NCBI GenBank assembly: GCA_016716505.1
Contig: JADJWF010000003.1
Location: 496,001-560,000, forward strand
DNA from: Verrucomicrobiota bacterium
GTDB taxonomy: Bacteria > Verrucomicrobiota > Verrucomicrobiia > Limisphaerales > J093
Reading direction: 5' to 3'
Length of the DNA stretch: 64,000 nt
Shown: positions 44,013 to 52,664 of the stretch, piece by piece
Layout: each line of letters opens with the position of its first letter
Numbering within the stretch: the stretch's first letter is position 1
Translations under genes and position numbers: made by a program
Notes under the pieces: generated by a model
What the model was told of the DNA's origin: nothing
Database searches by the model: none
Seen by the model: the letters and a program-made list of their open reading frames with translations, nothing else

Positions 44013-45527
44013 TCACACGTCATCCAGAGCCGTCGCCAGACGCCCCCAGAGTTCCTCCGGGTCCTCCAGCCCCACCGACAAGCGGATCAAGTGTCGGGGT
44101 ACGCCACAGGCCTCGGCCCAATCCAGTTCGGTGTAGTGCGCCAGCAGCGTGAAGGGACACGCCAGCGTGAAGGTTGTCCCAAGGCTCGGGCCTTTGCACA
44201 CCGCCAGCCGGTCGTAAATGCGCGGGGCAGTAACCTCCGCGGCCCGGGGCAGGAACGTCACCAAAGCGCCCCACCCTCCTGAGGGCCGCCGCACGGCCTC
44301 GTAGGCGTCAGAGAATTCCCATTTCGGATACCACACGCGTTCGACGGCCGGGTGCACGCGCAACCGTTCGGCCACCAGCAGGCCGTTCAGGTTGTGGCGA
44401 TGCATTCGATGCGGGAACGAATGCAGCCGCTGCTCCAGCACCGCGGCGTCGCCGGGCCACAAGAGATCCTCGTGCTGGGACCGGACAATCGCCTTCAACT
44501 CGCCGTACAGCGGCGACCGAGGATTGCAGATCAAGGCGCCCCCCATCACATCGCAGGTGCCGGCGAAGTACTTTGTCAGGCTGGTTGCGACCAGATCTGC
44601 GTACGGACCGAGATCCACGTTCACGGGCGTGGCCACCACATCGTCCGCCACCAGCGGAATGCGGTGCGCGCGCAGCACGGGCGTAATACGCCGCACGTCG
44701 GCCGAGCCGAGGAGCGGATTCCCCGGCAGTTCGCAGAAGCACGCGGCCGGGGGTGCCGACCGAACCAGTTCGCACAAATCGTCCGGAATCCGGGCGAGGT
44801 TGTGCAGCAAGGTGGCGCCCGCGCCGAACTTCTCCTGCAGCTTGAGCGTGTCCACGTAGGGGAAACCGAGTTGCACCGTCGCCCGCCCGGGTGCCCGCGC
44901 GATCACTGTCTGAAGCGCCGCGAACTGCGCCGCCATGCCGGTCGGAGCCAGAAACACATCGTCCTCCGCACAGTGATAGAAGCTGGCCAGCCGGCGGCGG
45001 AGGGATCGTTTCACGGCGGCGGACTCGGCCTCGGGCGAATGGCTGCACCCACCCAAAATCGCCTCGGCCTGCCGGGTGGACACGATCAGACCCGTGTGCT
45101 GCCAGAAGGCGCGCAAGGCGGTGTCGCCATCCGGAGTGGTCGCGACCGCATGGACCTGTCCGTGCGGAATGACGGTCGCGCGCGCGCCGCTCAGCCGGGA
45201 GATAAACTTCACGCACCACTCGGCCGACCGGGCCGAGGGCAACGGGAGACACGGACGATCGTCCCCTGCGATCCAACGGGCCAGCTCGCGCACCAACGGA
45301 TGAATCACAAACCGCGGGTAGCCGCTTTGCAGCCGATCGAGCACCTCGGGGCGCTTTTCCTCATAGCCGACCACGTCCTGCCAGCGGGGCAGCGCCACCG
45401 AGACCGCGTGCGGCGACTCCGGCAACGCCAGGCCCAATTCGTCGCCGCGCCACACGGGCTGCGTCAACAGGTCGCGCGCAGGCGTGCTCGGCGGCGGGAC
45501 GAGGTTCTCCGCTGGGTTGCTGTTCAT
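44013..45527 (-). CDS. Cystathionine gamma-synthase-like PLP enzyme with fungal-type N-terminal extension
   Basis: A 504-residue member of the Cys/Met metabolism PLP family. The cofactor lysine is about residue 319 in SLTKYFAGTCD. Bacterial members have about 390 residues; the additional N-terminal 110 contain HAVSVALPRWQDVVGYEEKRP and SGYPRFVIHPLV, a pattern I associate with fungal (STR2/met-7-type) cystathionine gamma-synthases. Its predicted job is joining cysteine to an activated homoserine. The gene stands alone, with an in-frame Met at 45569 as the alternative start. Confidence 0.87.
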   Translation of the reverse strand: MNSNPAENLVPPPSTPARDLLTQPVWRGDELGLALPESPHAVSVALPRWQDVVGYEEKRPEVLDRLQSGYPRFVIHPLVRELARWIAGDDRPCLPLPSARSAEWCVKFISRLSGARATVIPHGQVHAVATTPDGDTALRAFWQHTGLIVSTRQAEAILGGCSHSPEAESAAVKRSLRRRLASFYHCAEDDVFLAPTGMAAQFAALQTVIARAPGRATVQLGFPYVDTLKLQEKFGAGATLLHNLARIPDDLCELVRSAPPAACFCELPGNPLLGSADVRRITPVLRAHRIPLVADDVVATPVNVDLGPYADLVATSLTKYFAGTCDVMGGALICNPRSPLYGELKAIVRSQHEDLLWPGDAAVLEQRLHSFPHRMHRHNLNGLLVAERLRVHPAVERVWYPKWEFSDAYEAVRRPSGGWGALVTFLPRAAEVTAPRIYDRLAVCKGPSLGTTFTLACPFTLLAHYTELDWAEACGVPRHLIRLSVGLEDPEELWGRLATALDDV

Positions 45528-45641
45528 TTCGGCGGTGCGGATTGAGCCGGGCCGGGGGGAATGGGTCAAGCTGCCCGCGAGTCTGGCATTCGCCGCCGCA
45601 AGGTCTCCTCGCCGGTTCGCACCCTGCCTCCGCGCGCGCCG

Positions 45642-48600
45642 TCAACTCGCGACGCTGACTTCCAAGGTCTCGTCGCGAGGCGCCGGGCGGTCTTCCTCTT
45701 CGTCCACGGGAGGAACACCGGCTGGCGTCTCCAAGGGGCGAGCCGGCTGGTCGGCCGTCGCATCGCCGGTCTTGTGAAACTTGACGCTGACGATCTTGCT
45801 CACGCCCTGTTCCTGCATGGTGACGCCGTAGAGCACGTCGGCCATGGCAATGGTGCGCTTGTTGTGGGTGATGACGATGAACTGGGAGTGGGCAAGGAAC
45901 CGCTGCAGGATCCGGATGAACCGGTTGATGTTCGACTCGTCCAGCGGCGCATCCAACTCGTCCAGCACGCAGAACGGCGACGGCTTCACCTGATAGATCG
46001 CGAAGAGGAGGGCCACGGCCGTCATGGTCTGCTCCCCACCGGACAGCAGCGAAATGCTGCGGAGCTGCTTGCCCGGCGGGCGGGCCACGATTTCGATGCC
46101 GCTTTCGAGCACGTCGCCCTCGTCCACGAGGTAGAGGTCCGCGCTGCCGCCGCCGAAGATTTCGGCAAACAAGCTGCGGAAGTTCTCGCGGATCTGCTGG
46201 AAGGTGGTCGTGAACAGCTCCTTGGTCTGCGTGTTCACGCGGTTGATGACCTCCACCAGTTGCTCCTTCGCCTTCACGAGGTCGTCGTGCTGGTCGCTCA
46301 AAAACTTGTGGCGTTGCTCGGTCTCCTCGTATTCCTGGATCGCGACCAGGTTGACCGGGCCGATCTCGTCAATGCGCTTTTGCAACGCGGCCACCTGCGC
46401 GGCCACGGCATCCCAGTCGGTGCTCAACCCCGCCGCCGCCATTTCCTCGGCCGTCACCACTTCCACCTTGGCCGGCCCTTCGTCCGCGAAGGTGACCTTG
46501 ATGCTCTCGCTCCGCACATCGTCCAGATTGACGTTGTACTTCTGCTGGATCCGCTCGCGGAGGTTCTGCACCGCCATCTGCTTCTGCGCGAGTTCGACCT
46601 CTACCGCCGACCGCTGCTCCTGCAGCATGGACAACTGCCGGCGATCGCCGCGCAACTCCTCCTCCCGGGCCGCCACCTCGGAACCCACCGAGTCGCGCTG
46701 CGCGGCCAACTGCTGCGTGCGGACTCCCTGTTGGTCGCGCTCATGGGTCAGCGATTCCATCCGCTGGCGCGCTTCGGCGATCTCGCTCTCGGCCTGTTGC
46801 TGACGCTGGTCCAGCCCGGCGATCTCCGTGCGCCGCTGGGCGGCGAGCTGGGTGAGTTCGCGCAACCGATGCTCCAACGGCCCCTGCTGGGCGCGGAAGG
46901 AGGCGCAAAGCTGCTCCTCGGTGGCCAGCGCGACCCGGGCCTCGGTGACTTCCGCGTTGGCCGCGTCGCGCTGCTGCCGCATCTGCTCGATGCCCGCGTT
47001 GAGTTCGTTGACCCGCTGCTGAAGGGCAGTCTCCTGCGTCTCGCATTCGCTCAGGCGCACGGCCAGGGTCGCCCGTTTGGCCTCCCCTTCCCGCTCGAGG
47101 GCGGCGAGGCTCTGGACCTCATAGACCACCGTGTCAATCTTCTGATGCAGGACGCGGAGCGCGTTTTGCAGGGCGTTGAACTCCCCCTGGCGGGTGGCGA
47201 TCGCCACCTCCTGCGCGCGCAGTTCCGTTTGCGCCTCCTGGAGTCCGGCTTGGAGCGCGGTCTGCTCGCTCTGTAAAGCGCCCTTGCGCTGACTGAGCGC
47301 GGTGACCTGGTCACGCAACCCCGCCAGCCGCTGTTCGAGTTCAGCGATTTCATTCTTGCGCCCGAGAATCGAGGAGGGCGCCCTGCTCGACGAATTCCCG
47401 TTCAAGTAGCCACCCGTGTACACCCCGTGGCGGTTGAGCAGGTCACCCTTGATCGTGACGAAGTCGCAGCCGGCGTGCCCGTTCTGAATCGAAGCCGTGG
47501 CGGCCGCCAGGTCCGGAACGATCCAAGTCCGGCCCAACAGCCCCGCCAGCAACCGATCCACGCAGGGGTCGGCTTCGATGACCTCCAGCGCCCGCAGTTC
47601 GCCGGGCATGGGGCCGTCGCCACTGGAACGCGCAGGTGCCTCATCCGTCTGAGGCGCCATGTCGCCGGGGAAGCTCAGTTGCCGGGCCTCGGGCGACTCG
47701 ATCGCCAGGGCCGCGATGCTGGCGCGTCCCTGCTTGTTCGCGGCCAGATCGGCGAGAATCTGCTGCGCGGATTCAGGCTTCTCTGTCAGGACCAATTGCA
47801 GGTTGTGGCCCAGCGCGTTTTCGATCGCAACCACGTACGGGTCCGGCACCCGAATGAAATCAGCCAGCGACCCGATCACCGCCGCCGACTGGCGCATGGC
47901 CGCCAGCGCCCCGGCGCTGAAGCCCTCATGGCTGGCGTCGAGCTGCTGCAAGACCCCCAGGCGGGACTGGGTCTCCGCCTGCCGACGTTGCAGCCCGTCC
48001 AGTTCCTGCTGAACCTGGGCGATCTCCTGCTGCAACTCGCGCAGTCGGCCCTGGCGCTCTTCCACGCTCAACCGCCGCGCCTGAACGGCCTGCTGTTCCG
48101 CCTCCGTGTCGCGCGCAAACTCCGCCAGGCGCAGTTCCACCCGGGCGCGTTCCTCTTCGAGCTGTGCCTTCTCGGCCGAGAGCTTTTCCAGCCGGATCTG
48201 ATTGCCCTGCTTCTGCAGGTCGAGCGCGTTGATTTCGTTGCGGACGCGGGCCAGTTGCTGCGCCGCGCCAAACAAGCTGCTCTGCGCCTCGCGCAAGGCC
48301 TCCTGCTGCGCGCGCAACTGCGCCTCGACCTCGCGTAACGCCTCGAGCCGTGACTGCAGCCCGGCGCGCCGGGCTTCGAGCTTCGCGACCGACTCGTCGA
48401 GGCGGGCAGTTAATCCCGCGAGTTCCTGCTCGGTCACCTGCTGGCGCTCGGCGGCCTGGGTGATGTCCGTCAGCGCGCGGGTGCGTTGATCGCCGAATTC
48501 CCGCAGGCGTTCCTCGTTGAATTGGGCGCGGCTGGCCTGGCGCTCAATCTCGGACTGAATCTGGAGTTCCCGCTGCTCCGACTGGTTGATCTCGTGCTCG

Positions 48601-49454
48601 GCTTCAGCCAGACGCGCGCGCAATTGCGAGAGTTCATCTTCCCGGGTCACGACCTGAGCCGTCACCCCTTCGATTTCCGACCGGAGTTTCTCCACCGCGC
48701 CCAGTCGCTCGTGGATCTCCGCCTGAAGCTGGTCGAACTGGTGCCGCGCCAGTTGGGTATCCAAGTGCCGCAACTCCGCCTGGTACTGCTGGTACCGGCG
48801 CGCCTTTCCCGCCTGCCGTTGGAGCGAAATGATCTGCCGCTTCACCTCCCGGATGAGGTCCGTCACCCGCAGCAGATTCTGTTCGGTGCTCTCCAGCTTC
48901 CGCAGCGCCTCGCGTTTCTGCGCCTTGAAACGGGTGATGCCGGCCGCCTCCTCAAACACCAACCGGCGGTCCTCGGGTTTGCTCGACAGCAACTGGGTGA
49001 TGTTGCCCTGCGCCATGATGCTGTAACTGGCGCGGCCCATCCCCGTGCCCATGAAAAGCTGCTGGATGTCCTTCAACCGGCACGGCGTCTTGTTGATGAA
49101 ATACTCGCTGCTGCCGTCCCGGCAAACCCGTCGCGTGACGGTCACCTCATCAAACGTCAGGTCCACCCCTGCCGCCCGCAGGCAATTCTCGTCCACCCCT
49201 CCAATGGTGAGTGAAACCTCCGCCAGCCCCATCGGCGGCCGACGGTCGGTGCCGTTGAATATCACGTCGGCCATCTCGCCGCCGCGCAACGCCTTGGCAG
49301 ACTGCTCGCCCAAAACCCAACGGATGGCATCCGCCACGTTGGACTTGCCGCACCCATTTGGGCCTACGATCGCGGTGATGCCGGGTAGGAAATTGAGCGC
49401 CGTCTTGTCCGGGAAGGACTTAAAGCCGTACGCCGTCAGGTTCTTCAAATGCAT
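45642..49454 (-). CDS. smc: Chromosome segregation SMC protein
   Basis: A 1270-residue SMC ATPase that organises and condenses the chromosome. The N-terminal head has Walker A GPNGCGKSN (residues 31-39) and a signal for RecF/SMC (YGFKSFPDKTALNF). Two long coiled coils flank a hinge around residues 520-690 with TIKGDLLNRHGVYTGG at its end. The C-terminal head has the ABC signature SLLSGGEQTM near residue 1136 and Walker B FCVLDELDAPLDESN. ATG 49454 gives the standard MHLKNLTAYGFKSF start. The coils are Gln/Arg/Glu-rich as usual. The gene is not linked to scpA or scpB here. Confidence 0.97.
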   Translation of the reverse strand: MHLKNLTAYGFKSFPDKTALNFLPGITAIVGPNGCGKSNVADAIRWVLGEQSAKALRGGEMADVIFNGTDRRPPMGLAEVSLTIGGVDENCLRAAGVDLTFDEVTVTRRVCRDGSSEYFINKTPCRLKDIQQLFMGTGMGRASYSIMAQGNITQLLSSKPEDRRLVFEEAAGITRFKAQKREALRKLESTEQNLLRVTDLIREVKRQIISLQRQAGKARRYQQYQAELRHLDTQLARHQFDQLQAEIHERLGAVEKLRSEIEGVTAQVVTREDELSQLRARLAEAEHEINQSEQRELQIQSEIERQASRAQFNEERLREFGDQRTRALTDITQAAERQQVTEQELAGLTARLDESVAKLEARRAGLQSRLEALREVEAQLRAQQEALREAQSSLFGAAQQLARVRNEINALDLQKQGNQIRLEKLSAEKAQLEEERARVELRLAEFARDTEAEQQAVQARRLSVEERQGRLRELQQEIAQVQQELDGLQRRQAETQSRLGVLQQLDASHEGFSAGALAAMRQSAAVIGSLADFIRVPDPYVVAIENALGHNLQLVLTEKPESAQQILADLAANKQGRASIAALAIESPEARQLSFPGDMAPQTDEAPARSSGDGPMPGELRALEVIEADPCVDRLLAGLLGRTWIVPDLAAATASIQNGHAGCDFVTIKGDLLNRHGVYTGGYLNGNSSSRAPSSILGRKNEIAELEQRLAGLRDQVTALSQRKGALQSEQTALQAGLQEAQTELRAQEVAIATRQGEFNALQNALRVLHQKIDTVVYEVQSLAALEREGEAKRATLAVRLSECETQETALQQRVNELNAGIEQMRQQRDAANAEVTEARVALATEEQLCASFRAQQGPLEHRLRELTQLAAQRRTEIAGLDQRQQQAESEIAEARQRMESLTHERDQQGVRTQQLAAQRDSVGSEVAAREEELRGDRRQLSMLQEQRSAVEVELAQKQMAVQNLRERIQQKYNVNLDDVRSESIKVTFADEGPAKVEVVTAEEMAAAGLSTDWDAVAAQVAALQKRIDEIGPVNLVAIQEYEETEQRHKFLSDQHDDLVKAKEQLVEVINRVNTQTKELFTTTFQQIRENFRSLFAEIFGGGSADLYLVDEGDVLESGIEIVARPPGKQLRSISLLSGGEQTMTAVALLFAIYQVKPSPFCVLDELDAPLDESNINRFIRILQRFLAHSQFIVITHNKRTIAMADVLYGVTMQEQGVSKIVSVKFHKTGDATADQPARPLETPAGVPPVDEEEDRPAPRDETLEVSVAS

Positions 49455-49947
49455 CGGACTTCCAGTATCGGTGGCCAGACCGCACTGTAAAGCGCAAACC
49501 ACCATATAATGTGGTTCCAGAGGCAGCCAAATACAACTAATCGGGCCTCGAGGACTTTTGACCGTCGGCGCCACATCGGTCCGTCAATCGGTGGCAGAGA
49601 ATGCCCATCCTCGTCGCCAGGCAAGAGGTGGAAGGCTGATTTTCGGCCCGAGTTATTCACCGGCGAGCCGCAAACCTCTGGGGCCTCAGCGGCCACGTCA
49701 GCCGGTGGGCTTGGCAATCCCCACCGCCCAGATTCGCAATCTCCGACGCCCAGTCCAGACCGCGAGAATCCTCCGGGCAGCTCACTCCCGGAATGCAGCC
49801 CGGCGCAGCGACGCATTGGCCCTACCGAATTCGGGAAGAAAAGTGGACAGCCAGAACCAAGCCGCTTCCGGAGCCGCCTATTCTGCCCGCAGTCCCCAAA
49901 CCAACCGGGGAAAACCGGGACCCCTCCCCTGCCCGGACGCGCGAGAT
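49455..49947. other. Intergenic region upstream of smc, no gene seen
   Basis: This 493-bp stretch separates the smc start from the end of the GH172 gene; both genes are on the minus strand. All frames give Pro/Arg/Ser-rich text without a recognisable protein. On the minus strand TTGGCT and TATATG, 16 bp apart and about 45-75 bp before the smc ATG, are a possible promoter. The most notable element is the inverted repeat listed separately. Confidence 0.5.
49497..49516. repeat. Inverted repeat AACCAC-N8-GTGGTT upstream of smc
   Basis: A perfect 6-bp inverted repeat around the AT-rich centre CATATAAT. The centre contains a TATAAT on the plus strand and overlaps the likely -10 region for smc on the minus strand. 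This is the form of an operator for a dimeric repressor. No regulator can be assigned. Confidence 0.4.
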
Positions 49948-51573
49948 TCATTCGCCGCGCGATGGCAAAAGTGTCGCTGGGAGGATGGAACGAGGGACGC
50001 CGCCCCCGTCGCCCTCGGCCATGCGGTAGTAAAACACTACGCCGCTGTAATGCCCCTGGTCCAGGTTGGGGCCTTGCTCCGGGTCGTGGCCATGCTCCCA
50101 CAAAATGCGCAGGGATTGCCGGAACGGCACACCGGCCGGCAAGTGGAAACGATACGCCACCGGGCCGCCCGCTTGGAGCGTGATCCCGTGCAAGGGCAGT
50201 GCCGCCGTGTGGCTCAGCCCCCACGCGAAGTTGAAAAAGTCCTCCGTGCCCGTGCCGTGCAGCGCCGGCGCGGTCAGGCCGTCCACAAAGAACCGGTCGT
50301 CGCCTTCCATGTGGCCGGGCCGGTCCATCACCACGCCGGCAAAGTGCCCCGCGCCACGGACATCGAGCACCACGTAATCCTGCCCCAAGGGCGGCGGTTG
50401 GTAATCGTAGCGATGGGCGTGAAGTTGCAGCGCGTCCGGTTCCGGCGGGGCGCCAAGCAGGGTTACGCTGCCGCTCACGCGCACCGGTTCGTGCGCGGAG
50501 GACCGCAGCTCCACCCGGGCCGAACGATGAAACGGCATGGGCAGGTGGTTGTAGAACGCTCCGTCCGCATAACCGGCCCACAGCCCGCGCACCTCGCCGC
50601 GGGGCGGAGACTCGTCAGTGGCGCAGAACGGGCCAAGTGGAGCGACCACCGCGGGGGTGGACGCCCCCTCCCAGAAGCACCGTAGCTCCAGCGCCCCGGG
50701 CTGGTCCGTCCGCACGCGGAGGCCGGCAATTGTCCCCGGTCCTTCACGTTGGAAGATCACGGCGGTCTCGCCGGGCGCAATCCAGTGGTCGAAGGAAAAC
50801 GACTCGCTCAGCGCAGCCGCGGGCCACGGAGAACGCCCCGCCGAAGCGCAAACCTCACGCCAGCGTTGCAGCGCCGCGCGCTCGGCAGGCTCAAGTTCCC
50901 AACGGAACGGCCGCACGGATGAGCCGACCGGCAGCCGCCGATAGGTCACCTGGTAATAGACATGCGGAATCCGCTCACCGCGCCGGTTCTGCCGATACCG
51001 GTATCGGTCGGGGGGCGCGGTCGGTTGTAAGACCACCTTGGCCGAGTCTCGGAAGCCGAGCGGGACCAGCGAGTAGCGGCCGGGGAACTTTGGATCGCCA
51101 CACACGCCCGCTAGCGGCTCGACAAAAGGTTCGCGCCCCGCAGTGAACAGCGTGTCCAAATTCTCCCGGAGTGCGGGCCGGTCCGGATCATCCAGGTAAA
51201 TCAGCAGGTCGTAAGGTTCACTCCCGAGCTCGCCCTTGTACGTGAACCACAAACGGTCAATCACGCCCGGCCCGGGGCTTTCCATCAGCACGAACCGCCG
51301 TCCCGGCTCGACGCGCAGGAAGTTGCCCGAGTCGTAAAACCCGCCGTCCCGATCGTAGCCCGAAGCCTGGTGGACGGTCCCCGGCTTCGGGCGGGGAATC
51401 GAGGCGAAATCCAGTAGTTCGGCGATGGAACCGGGCGTGGGGCCGATGGCTTCGCCGAGCCGTCCCTCCGGCGTTCCGCTTGCGATCAACCCACCCGCCA
51501 GCCAGACAACTCCCACCCACCACCAGCGGGCGGGTTTCGATGTGCGCCGCCGCATGTTCCCAGGCCTTGCCAT
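49948..51573 (-). CDS. Exported GH172 (DUF2961) glycoside hydrolase
   Basis: A 541-residue exported protein with a leader (WWWVGVVWLAGGLIASG) and a DUF2961 domain, now glycoside hydrolase family 172, whose known members act on alpha-D-arabinofuranosides or alpha-fructofuranosides. Visible family features are SGYDRDGGFYDSGNFLRVE, GVIDRLWFTYKGE, and the second-half ADGAFYNHLPMPFHRSA and FFVDGLTAPALHGTGTEDFFN with acidic residues. A second in-frame ATG at 51555 is equally plausible. It could trim arabinose side chains in the pectin-type system to its right, though it is transcribed the other way. Confidence 0.9.
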   Translation of the reverse strand: MARPGNMRRRTSKPARWWWVGVVWLAGGLIASGTPEGRLGEAIGPTPGSIAELLDFASIPRPKPGTVHQASGYDRDGGFYDSGNFLRVEPGRRFVLMESPGPGVIDRLWFTYKGELGSEPYDLLIYLDDPDRPALRENLDTLFTAGREPFVEPLAGVCGDPKFPGRYSLVPLGFRDSAKVVLQPTAPPDRYRYRQNRRGERIPHVYYQVTYRRLPVGSSVRPFRWELEPAERAALQRWREVCASAGRSPWPAAALSESFSFDHWIAPGETAVIFQREGPGTIAGLRVRTDQPGALELRCFWEGASTPAVVAPLGPFCATDESPPRGEVRGLWAGYADGAFYNHLPMPFHRSARVELRSSAHEPVRVSGSVTLLGAPPEPDALQLHAHRYDYQPPPLGQDYVVLDVRGAGHFAGVVMDRPGHMEGDDRFFVDGLTAPALHGTGTEDFFNFAWGLSHTAALPLHGITLQAGGPVAYRFHLPAGVPFRQSLRILWEHGHDPEQGPNLDQGHYSGVVFYYRMAEGDGGGVPRSILPATLLPSRGE

Positions 51574-51744
51574 GCGCCGAAGCTAACCGCCGGGCCGTTC
51601 ACGGGCCAGCCGACTTGGCGATTCCTGCCAAGGGTCACCGCAACGTTGTCGGCAGCTTGGTGAACAGGTAGTAATCCGCGCGGGGACCGTGCGGGCGTGA
51701 AGAGACGACATTTCCGCCGGGCAAAACCCAAGCGACCGAAAGTC

Positions 51745-52521
51745 ATGACTCGTCTGTACCAAGCAGAGTTGGTGTGTCTGGCTGCCTTTGCCGGGATGTG
51801 CCTGACAGCGTATGCAGGTTTCTACGTGGCGCGCCGGAGTCAGAAGCAGGATGAACCGCCGACAGAAATCTTTAGCACGGTCAGCGGGGCGGTGTTTGCC
51901 CTGCTGGGTCTGCTGGTGGCCTTCACGTTTCACGGCGCCTACTCGCGCTATGAGCATCGGCGGCAGTTGATCCGGCAGGAGGTGGATGCGATTCGCACGG
52001 TGGCCGCCTACCTCGACCTTCTACCTGCCGCAGCGCAACCTCAGTTGCGGACCCGTCTGGCGGTTTACGCGCAATCCCGCACCGCCTATTACGTCAAACT
52101 GATCAATCCCACGGAAGCCGTTCGCGAAAAAGATCGCGCCAACACGATTCAGGCAGAATTGTGGCGCGAGGCGCTCGCCGCCGTGAGGGCGCAGGCCGAC
52201 GACGTCACTGGCACGCTGCTGCTGCCCGCGGTCAACGACCTCGCCCGGATTGCCAGCGAGCGTTCAGTGACCATCCGAGCGCATATTCCGGCCACCATCT
52301 GGTTTTTCCTCCTGGGCGTCGCGCTCGTGTGCGCCGGACTGGCCGGTTATCGGGCGGGCGTGGCTGGACGAGCGAGCAAGTTCTACCTCGTATTGTTTGC
52401 GTTGGTCATGGCGGCAGTGCTGTACCTGATTTTGGACATCGAGTATCCCCGCTTTGGTCTGATCAACCTCGACGAAGCAAACCGGAACCTCGAAGCACTC
52501 GCCGAAACCCTGGCCCGCTGA
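51745..52521 (+). CDS. Four-helix membrane protein (DUF4239/bestrophin-like)
   Basis: A 258-residue membrane protein with two N-terminal helices (about residues 5-25 and 45-68), a helical soluble section containing RQEVDAIRTVAAYLDLL, and two C-terminal helices. It ends DIEYPRFGLINLDE, a pattern of DUF4239 proteins, which are called bestrophin-like; channel activity is unproven. The ATG at 51745 fits better than the GTG at 51697, which adds only basic residues. Confidence 0.82.
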   Translation: MTRLYQAELVCLAAFAGMCLTAYAGFYVARRSQKQDEPPTEIFSTVSGAVFALLGLLVAFTFHGAYSRYEHRRQLIRQEVDAIRTVAAYLDLLPAAAQPQLRTRLAVYAQSRTAYYVKLINPTEAVREKDRANTIQAELWREALAAVRAQADDVTGTLLLPAVNDLARIASERSVTIRAHIPATIWFFLLGVALVCAGLAGYRAGVAGRASKFYLVLFALVMAAVLYLILDIEYPRFGLINLDEANRNLEALAETLAR

Positions 52522-52664
52522 GGCAACCGCCGCGCCGAACCTTTCATGCGGCGGGGAGAGGTGCCTTCCCGCGAGCCGTGGACGGGCGGAGGCCGGAGGT
52601 CCGGGTTTTACAGAGCTTGTTTCCACGGACTCGTCGGCCCAAGCTGCACTGGTTCTTGAGGCTT

